DNA of 64,000 nt. It comes from Nematopogon swammerdamellus. Lineage: Eukaryota > Arthropoda > Insecta > Lepidoptera > Adelidae. The position numbers were made by a program, and so were the translations under genes. The stretch covers positions 13,451,361 to 13,515,360 of the forward strand of contig OX336343.1 in the NCBI GenBank assembly GCA_946902875.1. The letters run 5' to 3'. The stretch's first letter is position 1. The number at the start of each line of letters is the position of its first letter. The notes beneath the pieces were generated by a model, which was not told where the DNA came from, ran no database searches, and was given only the letters and a program-made list of their open reading frames with translations. Of the stretch, positions 54,113-64,000 are shown piece by piece.

Positions 54113-54390
54113 AGTACATGCATACATACAACCATCACCCTGTCCCCAACAATCGGGATAAGCAGAGTAATCGGTGTTGTGCTTCTTTGGTGAATTTACA
54201 GCACAACAAGTTTAGCTAAATATTAGGACACGACAAATTATCAAGCAACAAGACGGCACGAAGAGATTTACCTACCTAATGCTCCATTGTGGAAGACGTG
54301 GGTAGTCTTGTCACCCTGCACGGCGTCGTCTTGTTCTTATCTCTTGATTACCTTTTACGACATGCACGGGAAGAGTGCTATTTAGTTTTA
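54113..54390 (-). repeat. interspersed repeat family F, intact minus copy
   Basis: gtacatgcatacatacaacc, caacaatcgggataagcaga, tagctaaatattaggacacg ... ttttacgacatgcacgggaa. The middle (tttagctaaatattaggac) is uninterrupted and shows the pre-insertion state of the split copy at 29752-30465. Confidence 0.88.
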
Positions 54391-54884
54391 TAACATTTTT
54401 ATTTTATTTACTAAGGAAAAAAAAAACAGAGGCATGTAGTCCATAGATTTTATTATAAAAACAGATAAAAAAAAAGTATACATATAACATGTCCCCACTA
54501 CGCTTTCCTCTGGAATACATTGAATATGATAAAGGCAAGCAGAAATAAAAGTTTGTACATAATCAAACAATTAATAAAGACAGAAAGATGCGAAACAGAG
54601 AAACAGAAAGAAAAGAAAAATATATGTACATAGTCCATAGTTGTGAGAGGTGATGATAGAATAGACGAAAGGGTAAGTATACAATGTAAGTAATATGGTG
54701 ATAACTTACCTACCTATCCATTCAGCAGGTTATGGACTATATTCTTATAGGAATGGGCTGAAATAGTTGTGTATCGAAATAGCAAAAACATCGCTCGTCT
54801 CAAACAAACAAGATCCTATCCCAACTATACGTGTGCAACTCAAATCGATCCTGTCCTTAGCTATGGCGTAAGTCGCCAGGTGTG
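54391..54884. other. no gene seen
   Basis: AT- and A-rich; nothing recognised. Confidence 0.45.
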
Positions 54885-54985
54885 TCCAGTGTGTGTCCAG
54901 CCCGGACGCAGCTCCGCGCCGCCGGGTGAGAACACGCGCCGCCTCCGCCGCGCCGCCCGCCGAGCCGCGCACCGGCTTATTAGCG
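54885..54985. other. CpG-rich patch with possible splice donor
   Basis: cccggacgcagctccgcgcc followed by gccgGGTGAGAACACG. The GTGAGA after CCGG could serve as a donor for a plus-strand non-coding exon. Only weak evidence. Confidence 0.25.
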
Positions 54986-55059
54986 CAGTCAGTGAAGCTT
55001 GCTAGCCCTATAAGCTTATTTGTAGAGCGTAGAGCACGATGAAAGAGAGCGCTCAGCCG

Positions 55060-55135
55060 CCCGCGGGGAGAACGGGGTAGGGATGAAAGGGGGGAGGGTG
55101 TGGGGGAGAGACCGTAGGGGGGGGGGGGGGAAGCG
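55060..55135. repeat. G-rich tract with G14
   Basis: ggggagggtgtgggggagag then 14 consecutive G at 55117-55130. Confidence 0.9.
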
Positions 55136-55239
55136 AATGTTCGCTCGTGCGTGGTTGATTATCCTCTTGCCGATGGGCGAAGGCCGCCCTACAAGTCTAC
55201 CGTTGCCCTGGCTAGTCAGAAACTGAAAAAACCTGTTCA

Positions 55240-55290
55240 TTGTGACGTTGTTCACAGAGAGAGGGTTCTGTAGCCATTCTATTCTTGCAC
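55240..55290 (-). repeat. short dispersed repeat shared with 23041-23100
   Basis: Contains gacgttgttcac and agagggttctgtagccat, as at 23048-23080. In this window it occurs twice. Confidence 0.5.
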
Positions 55291-55441
55291 GCCGTACGTA
55301 CGCTCTCGCTCCTTGCCGAGGCACGCGTCTCGTCGCGCCGTAGTCCACAAGAAAGCTATTTTCTCTATAACCGTTTAAGATATTAACTAAAAAAAAATAG
55401 TTCTCAAGCCGTAAGGACTAAATAGGTAACTTTATTAATTA

Positions 55442-55735
55442 TTTTTACGGGTCCGTATCCATACGGAAGCCTATTACTAAGCCTACGCCTCTCTTTCCGT
55501 CCGTCCGTAATATAAATAAATAATAAACAAATAAAATAAAAATAAAGGGGGGATCCCCATACCAGAAACGTGCTAGAATCTATTAGTACATAATATTAAC
55601 GCTAATACATAAAATAGATGGCGCCGCAGGTAGTTTGTATCGCAGATAGACAAAGATATAGACGAATATGGTTTTTTGACAGGCATGGTATAGCGGACCT
55701 ACGGAACCCACCGTGCGTGAGTAAACTTCGCACAT
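55442..55735 (-). repeat. interspersed repeat family H, diverged
   Basis: tttttacgggtccgtatcca, tacggaagcctattactaag ... ggggggatccccatacca ... ctacggaacccaccgtgcgt, gagtaaacttcgcac. Same order as the copy at 63199-63546 in reverse complement. The ccggccaag terminus is lost. Confidence 0.8.
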
Positions 55736-56084
55736 ATGAGGATTCATATAGCAAAACAAAAATTCGAGTCGGCGGCACTGAGCAATCGAGCGCCGTGCGC
55801 GCTTTTATATGGTGAATTTTGTAGTTTTTGTTTGTTTAAAAATTATTAGGATTTGTTTCACATTCAGAATTTGTTTTCACCATGAAAAAATAATGTAAAT
55901 TTAAAAAGCCTGCTTCAGTGTTTAGTACATATTATCTAGTTAAAAAAAATATTGTTTTCATATTATGTACCTACTTCATAGAACTAAATGTTTTTTAAGT
56001 TCTAAAAAATATAACATTTTCGTTCTTTTGCCATATGAATCCTCTTAACCGAATTTTATTTTTTGAGGCGTACGTTCCGAATTT
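55736..56084. other. no gene seen
   Basis: AT-rich spacer. Confidence 0.5.
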
Positions 56085-56186
56085 ATCACCTCGGACAGCA
56101 TGTGTGACAGACAGACAGACGGACGGACACCTGACCGGTTTTATAAGGGTTTTTGCAAGCGTTGCTGGCTACGGAACCCTAAAAAG
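56085..56186 (+). repeat. family H-type 3' fragment
   Basis: gacagacagacagacggacg, gacacctgaccggttttata ... ctggctacggaaccctaaaa. Ends as family H does. Confidence 0.65.
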
Positions 56187-58639
56187 GTTGGCCTACCTAC
56201 ACAATAGCTGTGCCGGTGGCCGAATACAAGTAACGCATGTAACCCTTTAGATATATGGAGCCAGACTGTGGATCCAAGTGGACCGAGGGTGGTAGATTAC
56301 GTAGTTGAAAACCGCATATAAATTGATTGTAGATAAGTACATGAATCATTTTCAAATCTGCCTGAAGGCAGGTCGAGAAGAGCGACGGCGAAGCTAAGAA
56401 TGGTTGTGTTTTAATTCCTCATACATTGAACCAAATTGAACGGAAAAATTCTTTCCCACTCATCATAAAGACATCATAGAGCCCCAATATTCAAATTAGT
56501 TGTCACAAAAAAATCTTTATGACGAGCACATGATTCAATTATTAAGTTCTCCAACATTTTAATCGTTGTCTTATAGCCGCTGATACGCAACCGTAGAATT
56601 GAATTATTTTAATTATTTACTTCATTCGGGAAATAAACAGACTATAGCTAAAACAATATAAAAAAAATACACACACACAAGATAAATATTACGTCAATAA
56701 ACATATTTCCACCAAAGATCTTAAATTATAGTATAATTTACAATCTAGTTGTAATACACTTAAAAAGTCACACGCCAGTGTGAAAAAAAAAACGAAACAT
56801 ACCTAATAAGGTGATATAAGAACAAAAATTAGAAACCTATTTGCAAGATTAAAAAATAAGTAAGAAAATGATTATTAACAAAAGAAAAGAATAAGTACAA
56901 AACGAGTCGTTTAAAAGTGGAGATGGTGGAGGGTGTGTGTGGGGTGGGGGAAGTGAGGCAGGGGGGAGAGCGATGATGTAACGTAATATAATATATCTAC
57001 TACAATCGACTGTGGCCTGAGTTTGCAAAAGCACTTTCAGTACGAAAATATTATTTTCCTTACAGCGGTTCTACTTGTGCCTATATTGCTAATATTACCC
57101 CAGGGAGTTCCGTACTCACATAATGGTCTGAGGCAAGCAGGATGAGAAATAGGTTTTTATAGGGGAACGTAGAGTCGAATCAAATGAGGTGTACATACAT
57201 TACGTATACGAGTACTTTCACATTAAACTTATCAGCAGTACAGATGTGAACTTATTTCAAAATAAAACTGATTCCAGGCAAACTTGTGGACAACAACGCA
57301 TAAAAACTGTTGTGATAAAAAGTTGCACTCGCAACTTTTGTCTCCGGCGACTAATAGTAGGACTAACTACCAATAACTATAAAATTAAATCTAAAACTAA
57401 CCTAAAACAAAACTATTCTAAAAATACATTTCATTAAGCGATTTTGCCCCCAGGATATTGTCTAGGATGCCGGCCCCGTTCAAATTAACTTTGTATGTAA
57501 ATATTGAAAATATAAAACAAACAATAACACATATGCAAAATTAACCTGAAAACAAACGGAGTTTCCAGCAGCACAATATTATTATTACTTTAAAAATCAA
57601 TTCAGTTTCTAAAAAAGTCCTGAGTGCCGCCCCGGGGGCGGGCGGGACACACAGGTTGATGTGTGTGTAAACATCACTCACCGGCTAGCGTGACACCTGT
57701 GACGCTTTACGTGTCACACGAAATCTCAATTTACTCCAGGGGCCCATTTATACATTTGGAGCATTTGCTTCTAGATATTGAATGCGGCTGTTTGCTCTCG
57801 CCTGCACGCTACACTCGCTGCAGGAAGACCATTTTCCGGTTCGATGCGTCGTCGCTCTTTCACATCGTTCTTCGTAGTCACATTGTTGTGTGTAGTGTGC
57901 AGTGTCGCCGTGTAGGGCGGTATTACATTTACGAATATCGCCTCAAATGGTGCCATAAAGTAAACTTTTCAACACACGACGGTGACAGTTAATTTAAAAT
58001 CGCAAGACTAGCGATAACATCTCAAAATTATGTTGGTCGCCGCGTCTCAACATTCATAAAAAAATCTGTCGCAACGGTAATTACACAAATTCACGACGAA
58101 AGTTTCGCGATGGAAATAATTTCTGGGGTGGGTTATCCTTACACAGCGGCGCGGTGAAGTGTATCGGTGTCGAGTGCTCCCTGCCCTCATCCCCTCCGCC
58201 CCGGTCCGTCCGTGCGTGAACCATTATCGTGTAGGAACGCAAGCTCCTGTAAAAAACGGCTAGCCACAGGACGATCGCAATTTTCCGTTCAGGCGAACGG
58301 AAACTCGTGCCCTGCACACTGACCGAGAACGAACGCGGACATGGGAACCCCGTGGCTCTATTAATACTAAACTATAGCGGGGAAGTGTTTATTGTGAGGT
58401 TGGTTCGTATTTCTACTTGTATAATACCTACCACTCGTATTTAACAACAAGGCCATATAGGTTATCTGGAATTTATTGTGTATAATCGAAATCGGTTGCA
58501 GTGGTACAGAATTATTCGCCATGTGTCAAACTGCAAAATTTTGAGCTGTTGCAGTATACTGCTGAGGTATCGACATGCAAATGTTTTTATTGCTGAAAAA
58601 CTCCACATCAAAAGTTTTGCTGAAGGTAACCGCAGATCA
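56187..58639. other. no gene seen
   Basis: Mostly AT-rich. A G-rich tract lies at 56930-56970 (ggggtgggggaagtgagg) and CpG-richer parts at 57620-57960 and 58140-58220. Opposing frames at 57663-57992 (+) and 57771-57956 (-) overlap and show no motif. 57600-57960 is the most gene-like in composition but has no splice pair I trust. Confidence 0.4.
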
Positions 58640-58850
58640 TAGTTTTTTGTTGATTTTTCAAACCGCTGAATCAATTTCGATAAAATTTATATGGGACCAC
58701 ATTTGAAGTATGACCTACCAAAAAAAAAATATCTGCCCACTATTTAATTGACGGAGTAATCGCGTAACAAACATACAAAAAAAAGATAAAAAACATACAG
58801 TCGAAATGAGAACCTCCTCCTTTAGCAGTCGGTTGAAAATGGATGCAGCA
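58640..58850 (+). repeat. interspersed repeat with cctcctccttt...gtcggtt end
   Basis: atgggaccacatttgaagta, gacctaccaaaaaaaaaata, gacggagtaatcgcg, gaaatgagaacctcctcctt and gcagtcggttg. I recall this word order from common lepidopteran repeats (memory only). Single copy in this window. Confidence 0.55.
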
Positions 58851-58916
58851 GTTACGTATGCCGCACTAGTCAAAGCACAGATAAGGTGTTTCCATACTAA
58901 CTGCAAATATAATATT

Positions 58917-59005
58917 TTGGGAGGTACACATACCCATCATAATAAACGCGTTAGGCAATATATATATATATATATATATATATTTTTAGCATTATGTTCT
59001 AACGA
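58917..59005 (+). mobile_element. relic of the long-TIR element
   Basis: ttgggaggtacacataccca, taataaacgcgttaggcaa, then a TA run and tatttttagcattatg parallel the left end of the element at 40240-40310 (gggagggttacatacacact, aaataaacacgttacgc, gtttttagcattac). Confidence 0.55.
58957..58983. repeat. (TA)n microsatellite
   Basis: Uninterrupted TA run inside the TIR-element relic. It creates a short Ile-Tyr frame with no meaning. Confidence 0.95.
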
Positions 59006-59391
59006 TGAAAACGTGCCACTGGGTATCTAAACAGCTGATTATTTGAGGTCATTGATTTTCATGGCCCCGTGCGCTCAAGGCCATTGACTCTCCTTTAAGT
59101 AGGCAGGCACTCCAAGTGGGAGTTCTTCATACCTTACTCTTTTTTGAGCACATGGGTACGATAAGTCGATCGACTGTCCGGTTATAACAACAATTAAAAT
59201 TAGTAATTATGTATAACGTTAAAAATAAATACATCCGATGAGGTAAATTTAATAAAGCACATCTCAAACGCCATACTCATGGCCATACTACACGCATCGC
59301 GTAGAGCAGTCTTTCGCAAAGTGGGCGGTAACGCCCCCCTTGTGGGCGCTTGAGGCCAATGGGGGCCGGTAAAAAAGGGCCCAGAGAAAAT

Positions 59392-59412
59392 GGGGGGGGG
59401 GGGGGGGGGGGG
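59392..59412. repeat. G21 homopolymer
   Basis: Twenty-one consecutive G inside hAT 3, directly after gagaaaat. Confidence 0.93.
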
Positions 59413-59499
59413 AGGTGGTTTAGGAGGGCGATGGCTCATTTGTAATTTTCTTACACAAGAAAAATATTCGCAGACGTGAGTTTCTCAATTTTCCATTTT

Positions 59500-59846
59500 C
59501 CTAATTTATCAGTAGTATCCTTCAAAATCGATCACTTGTTTGCTTACTCCCAAGATTTGGAGAACCTCCACAGTGATTTCAAAGAACGATTTCAGGACAT
59601 TTTAAAATTGGAAATACCGGACTGGGTGTTGGATCCAAAGAACGATTTCAGGACATTTTAAAATTGGAAATACCGGACTGGGTGTTGGATCCTTTTTTCA
59701 AATGTCAACACAGCAGTATCATCCCAAGCTTGAAAAAGAACTTATAGAACTGACAACGAACGAGGAAATGAAAATCAAATTAAAAAATGGCTACCAAGAA
59801 TTTTCGCTACAAAAGCCAATCCCGCAATTGTACCACGATTTTTAAA
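59500..59846 (+). pseudogene. hAT (ZBED/Buster-like) transposase fragment
   Basis: First part: DLENLHSDFKERFQDILKLE then IPDWVLDPF. A 56-bp direct duplication (59582-59637 and 59638-59693) shifts the frame, and after a further shift the text continues LEKELIELTTNEEMKIKLKN and LQKPIPQLY to a TAA at about 59844. This alternation of D-F-x-x-R-F, P-F and L-x-E-L-I-x-L resembles the C-terminal half of ZBED5-like or Buster hAT transposases (from memory). It is dead. Confidence 0.72.
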
Positions 59847-59939
59847 ATGTGGTAAAATTAAAATTTTGGGGGCGCTAAAAATAATTGATTCTCAAAGTGG
59901 GCGGTAGACGAAATAAATTTGAGAACCTCTGGCGTAGAG

Positions 59940-60867
59940 CAACCTGTGTTAGCTCGCTTGGCTCGCTACAAAGAGAATTAGGAGCGGCTGAGGGGGTCCG
60001 CCCCGCTCGCCGCTCGCTGCCGCCGCGCCTCCCCGCTCCAATGAACTTGTTCACACATTGCTAGTTTACTTACAAAAATGCTCACAGTCTCGCTCGTTCA
60101 TTTATTTTATTTACTATCTTATTTGTGGTTATTACGGGCGATTTATCCTCCAGTCTGAGAAGATTTTATTGTTTTTATTAGACGTTTGATATTGTTACGA
60201 CGTAACCTTTGTATTCTATGCAAAGTGTTTAGTGCGCTTAGTTTTTTTGTGGTCCAGGGAGTAAATATTTTCATTCATTAATTGTAGATTCTCCCAATGG
60301 TACATCATATTAAAAATTGTAGAGTAATGAAGCTAGCGGGAAAGACGAAAGTTTCAACTTTCAAGCGAAATGAGAGCAGTATGTTCACGCTACGCCGGAG
60401 TTGCGCAGTGTTTACACAATCCTAATAATTTTACCTCGCGAGGAAGAGTTATTTTTACAGTGGAATACCGTCCGAAGGTAACATTCAGTATCTCGGAAAC
60501 TATTCAAATAATCGTACATCAACTCCGCACCCCGAGCTGTGCTACACGGCGCGTCGGAGGGGCGGGCGGCGCGGCGCCGAGGGCGGGCGAAGAGTTCACG
60601 CAAACTATTCACATCACTTGCGCTACACATAGTATTGCCTGATTCATCCCTGAGCAGATGTTGTGAGTGAACGAATGGAGCGCGAGTGAAATGGCAAATT
60701 CGATGGGATAAATAAAATAGGCACTAAACTAAGGTACTAAAACATCTATGGTCAGTTATGTCCTTAGTAAGGAATTGTGAGCAGAGCAACTCGTGGTAAA
60801 ATATACTAATAAATAAAGCGAAGTATCTACGGGCGGGCGACCAGCGACCGTGTAACGTACGTACATT
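59940..60867. other. no gene seen; CpG-rich patches
   Basis: gccgctcgctgccgccgcgc at about 60008 and ggcgggcggcgcggcgccga at about 60560. Frames on both strands at 60370-60642 overlap and have no motif. Confidence 0.4.
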
Positions 60868-61061
60868 TTTTTTTATTGCTTCCGGACTGGGTGGTTCTAC
60901 CCGAGGTCGAAGCCTCAGGCGCAGCCAATTTCACCGCCGAGGAGGTGCCAGTCCGGCTTTGAGGTGAACTAATGTTGCTAGGGGAATGCTATCAACCCGC
61001 GATTTGAAGATCCGTGGATTGTAGGAGTGGGGAAAGATATTCCCTGGGAGCCCGTTCCATG
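60868..61061 (-). mobile_element. LINE 3' end, copy 3
   Basis: A T-run then tattgcttccggactgggtg, aggtgccagtccggctttga, cccgcgatttgaagatccgt to ccctgggagcccgttcca. Same 3' end as the LINEs at 11339-12206 and 38102-38855, truncated much closer to the 3' end. Confidence 0.92.
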
Positions 61062-61736
61062 TCATGTGTCACATGAATATCGTTATAACTTGAGAACCAC
61101 TTTATCGATTTACATACGGTTTTAACTGTTACATTCTGTCACTTCTCAAGATGGTTTTAGGCTAAATAAATCATAACGCTCCGTCATCGGCGACCTGAGC
61201 TGTGGGCAAAATCTAGTTAATGATAATTTTAACAACTGTTTCGTATTGCGAAGAAAAGGTCTTTTCTTTCTGTGAGTTCACAGTGGATGGTTTCAACTGA
61301 GCGTTGCTCTATGTAGGTACCTATAATAGATACTCTAAGTATTAGTGGTGTGTAAGAATTGCAACTATTTTAAAACAATGCCCCGAGAGGCTCATGGCTC
61401 ATGGCCTTGCCTGCCCATTATCTTCGCCTGTCGTGTCTTAGTTTTTTGCAACGGCTTGACGGACTGCGTCTTACTAGTTGTTCGTCTTGCTGGAGTGGTC
61501 AGAATTAGCCCGTCTGTCCGTCCGGAGGATATTAGCAACCCGCTAGCTCACCTCATCCGTATTTACTCGCTGTCTTCGGTAGCTCGATTCCAAATATACC
61601 TATGTACTAAATATTTTCTTTGTCGCTATGATGTGAAATTATCTATCGGTGAATGTGTTTCAGAATTTTTTTTATTTGTTTTTGTTTTGTTTTTGAGGTA
61701 TTTCGAACGTCATCGCCCTTATTAACAGGCTAAATA
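61062..61736. other. no gene seen
   Basis: The plus frame 61345-61725 has no motif and ends in a Phe/Leu-rich run from T-rich sequence; not called. Confidence 0.4.
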
Positions 61737-61836
61737 TTAGCAACGGTCCTCAAATCTGGCATGGCACTTCAGTGAGCATGGTTTCGCAAGGAAAGGTGAA
61801 ATGGGCTCTATCGATTGCACCATTAGGGTATCGGTA
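61737..61836 (+). repeat. interspersed repeat family J, copy 2
   Basis: attagcaacggtcctcaaat, ctggcatggcacttcagt, ttcgcaaggaaaggtgaaat, atcgattgcaccattaggg. Colinear with 44474-44600. Confidence 0.7.
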
Positions 61837-61889
61837 CAGAAACACAAGCTGTTTTTCATAAAAATAAATACTTTATCTACACCTCACTG

Positions 61890-62067
61890 CATAGCACATG
61901 GCCACATAGCAGCCTCGGCCTCGGCTGTGTTCAAGATAACCAAGTTTCAGTATAACCAAGAAACCAAAGGTCAGACTCCGGTATGCCATATGGAGGTAAT
62001 ATTGGCTGGTCACAGCATGTCTTTCGCCCCTCTGACTCAGCAACTCATACCGGATTACATAAAAAAA
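61890..62067 (+). mobile_element. SINE-B 3' fragment
   Basis: ggccacatagcagcctcggc, gactccggtatgcc, ggaggtaatattggctggtc, cccctctgactcagc, cataccggattacataaaaa. The head and core are missing. Confidence 0.85.
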
Positions 62068-62265
62068 CGCAAACTGTATGTGTAAACAAACGTAATGCGC
62101 TGTGCCTGTGCGCTGTGTCTACAACGACAGGCTCGCGACGCCAATCGACACGACGACAAACTTTGGAAAAATTGGTCGCGAGTTCAGCACACACTGTGTA
62201 TTCATACGCCAGTGCAGTCGCTTATATTTTTTTTATTATATATATATAATATTATTATACTTTTT
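62068..62265. other. no gene seen
   Basis: Includes a TA-rich run at about 62238-62255. Confidence 0.5.
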
Positions 62266-62402
62266 TTTTATTGAAAGCGCGACATATGGCGCCGCGTCAT
62301 CCATAGGGTGTCTAACGACGCTCATGGGCATTCGGGCGTATGCGGGGGTTACGAATGCCATGCCGGCCTGACAGGTGCCCATTCACGCCCCTCTTGAAAG
62401 AA
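62266..62402 (-). mobile_element. LINE family G 3' end fragment
   Basis: The minus strand reads FKRGVNGHLSGRHGIRN, then ccatatgtcgcgctttcaat and an A-run. It is the best-preserved 3' end of the family apart from 35743-36065. Confidence 0.82.
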
Positions 62403-62896
62403 CTGAGTCTGTACTGTGTCGCAAGGATGTGGAACTATCTATCTATACATGTGGCGTCTACGAAATACGGTGTTTGATTAGTCGTGCTAAACTTGGAATA
62501 GAGCTCTTGCACCTTCGAGGAACGAGAGCTGAGCAAACAGCGAATCGCGAGGTAACTCGCACACCTCTTGTTGTTACGAAAACCTCGCCAGTTACTAATA
62601 CTGTGGTAGCATTGCTGCTGCAGTTACTTGCGGTTGCGAGATACGAGAACATTCAACTCGTAGCACGTATATTCTGAAATAGAACATTATTGTTTTATGA
62701 ACGTTATTCTACATTATAAACAAATGAAGTGCACAAACGAAACATACAGAAAAAAGCGCCCGGCAGAAGTGAAAACTTTTTGTATTTCCGAAAATAATTC
62801 TTAGGTGGTTATAAAAAAAACTAAACACCCTAAAAAAATTTAAACACCGTAACATTGCTTAAAAAAGAAAACAAAAGAAAAAAAAAACAAAAAAAA
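62403..62896. other. no gene seen
   Basis: Opposing frames at 62375-62677 (+) and 62458-62652 (-) overlap; neither has a motif. A-rich tract at about 62860-62900. Confidence 0.4.
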
Positions 62897-62972
62897 AATT
62901 GAGGGATTTAAACCCATGGTCAAAAAATACAATTCCTACACTCTTACCATTGAGCCACGAAATCACATAAAC
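62897..62972 (-). pseudogene. tRNA-like relic or SINE head
   Basis: On the minus strand, GTGGCTCAATGGTAAGAG (A-box-like) and, ~40 nt later, gggtttaaatccc (B-box-like) are followed by an A-rich/T-rich end. The acceptor stem does not pair, so this is not a working tRNA gene. A decayed tRNA or a SINE head is likely. Confidence 0.45.
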
Positions 62973-63198
62973 GACCAAACGAATATCGGATTCCCTTGAT
63001 TCGCTTTCGGCTTTACTGTCACTGAGAGACGAACAGAATTGATCCCGAGCCACTCGTAACTTAACCCTTAATGCAATGACTTAAGATTACATTTAAAATA
63101 ATAAAAATAAATCTGACGCTTTTCGAGATCTGACGCGAGTTTAACATTTTTTACCCACCTAAAAAAGTGCCAAGCGCCGCTAAAGAAGTTTTCACTTT
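62973..63198. other. no gene seen
   Basis: Spacer, AT-rich toward the right. Confidence 0.45.
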
Positions 63199-63546
63199 AA
63201 AAAAACCGGCCAAGTGCGAGCCAAACTCGCGCACCGGGGGTTCCGTATCCCCATGTCGTGGTTAGCGCCACTCACGCCATCTATGTATTAGTTAAAATGC
63301 TTCTTACTCTTTTCGACAGATGGCGCGCATACACTTTTTGTTTCTTGTATAGGCACCCCCGTGAATTTTTTATTGTTTTCTTATTTTTATTATTTGTTGT
63401 TATATCGGCCTTTAACACACATTGTGAGAAAAATTCAACGGGCTACCTATTACGGTTCAAGAGATAATACAGCCCTCGGACAGACGGACAGACAGGCAGA
63501 CAGACAGACAGACGGCGTAGGCTTAGTAATAGGGTCCCGTACGGCG
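63199..63546 (+). repeat. interspersed repeat family H, full copy
   Basis: aaaaaccggccaagtgcgag, caaactcgcgcaccggggg ... cgggctacctattacggttc ... cagacagacagacggcgtag, gcttagtaatagggtcccgt, acgg. The terminal hairpin is damaged and the cctaaaa end is lost. Confidence 0.9.
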
Positions 63547-64000
63547 GATATAAATTATATTATAAATTATTGCATGACAAAGGTTGCCATTTATGTATTA
63601 CTTATGTATTATGTTCGTTCATGATGTCGACGAAACTTTTGTTATTTTTAGAATTTCGTAGGATGTTGTAATGAGCTTTCGTTATATCTCTATTAGTTTA
63701 TCTGAGCGAATATCTGATAAACAAAACAGGGCGAAGAAAAACAAATACTTAAAATGTCTAAGCTGTTAAGCAGGGTCGGCACAAAACACATAGGTACTTT
63801 TGTTTTTGATAGAGAAAAACATAGGTTTAAAATTATAAGTTTATGCGAAATAATTTAGAATAGAATATTGTGATAAACGTTTGAAGCTCTTTAAAGTTTA
63901 CAGAAGTTTCAATACAGTACCTATAAGATCAAAGTGTTTGTTTCAGAAGAGTGGTTATCTTACATTAAACGGTAAACAGTACTCCGTTTCAATCTCGCGC
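63547..64000. other. no gene seen
   Basis: AT-rich sequence to the window end. No repeat or exon recognised. Confidence 0.45.

Larger units (their letters stand above)
59307..59931. mobile_element. hAT-type DNA transposon 3, 625 bp
   Basis: Ends cagtctttcgcaaag and, inverted, cagaggttctcaaat. They are flanked by an exact 8-bp duplication gcgtagag at 59299-59306 and 59932-59939. A second inverted pair gcaaagtgggcggta / caaagtgggcggtaga lies internally in direct orientation near each end. It contains a G21 run (59392-59412) and a short transposase remnant. Internally deleted and inactive. Confidence 0.92.

Noticed and set aside
57663..57992. 109-codon plus-strand frame in a CpG-richer area
   Set aside because: An opposing frame overlaps it, no motif is visible, and no acceptor or donor of quality was found.

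Overview
This window looks like gene-poor nuclear DNA from a moth or butterfly (Lepidoptera). There are no bacterial-type operons. It is AT-rich with local CpG-rich islands, and it is packed with short retroposons, old LINE 3' ends, hAT-type DNA transposons and microsatellite-bearing interspersed repeats. Several repeats (termini like CCGGCCAAGTGCGAG, or CGAGCGAAGCCGCGGG) are of a kind I associate with Lepidoptera. That host assignment is recognition from memory, not a database match. I see no multi-exon host gene that I can name, so the segment is most likely intergenic or a large intron.

Layout. 1-975: 68-bp minisatellite running into a repeat terminus. 976-4262: repeat fragments, a 37-bp palindrome and a ~100-bp-arm inverted repeat with an AC microsatellite. 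4263-7863: no gene seen. 7864-10235: a full tRNA/5S-type SINE, other repeats and a TGCG array. 10501-12541: hAT element with 8-bp target duplication, carrying a transposase remnant and a nested LINE 3' end. 12885-15664: SINEs and repeats. 17705-18095: hairpin plus CGCA array. 19926-20111 (minus): a 61-residue ORF that reads like real coding sequence. 21636-22262: repeats and a fold-back MITE. 24353-30465: repeats and a degenerate LINE C-terminus. 32282-33742: RTE-type LINE relic, CpG-rich block, two exon-like segments. 34937-36065: unrecognised ORF and a LINE interrupted by a SINE. 38102-38855: second copy of the LINE seen at 11339. 40218-42845: a long-TIR transposon containing a hAT element that in turn contains SINE and LINE pieces and an arthropod-type core promoter. 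44474-56186: SINEs, repeats and a miRNA-precursor-like hairpin at 50330-50423. 58640-63550: relics, a 625-bp hAT element, LINE and SINE fragments.

The elements do not form a pathway. Their relation is one of nesting: LINE in hAT, SINE in LINE, SINE and LINE in hAT in TIR element, and one repeat inside another. Three separate hAT insertions with exact 8-bp target duplications, two SINE families sharing one core but using different heads, a 5S/tRNA chimeric SINE head, a consensus Inr+DPE inside a hAT element, and a 29-bp hairpin whose three mismatches are all G-U compatible on one strand are the points most worth checking.

Limits: everything was read by eye. Repeat edges are approximate unless a target duplication fixes them, family names are kept generic, and clade assignments of degraded LINE pieces are inference.
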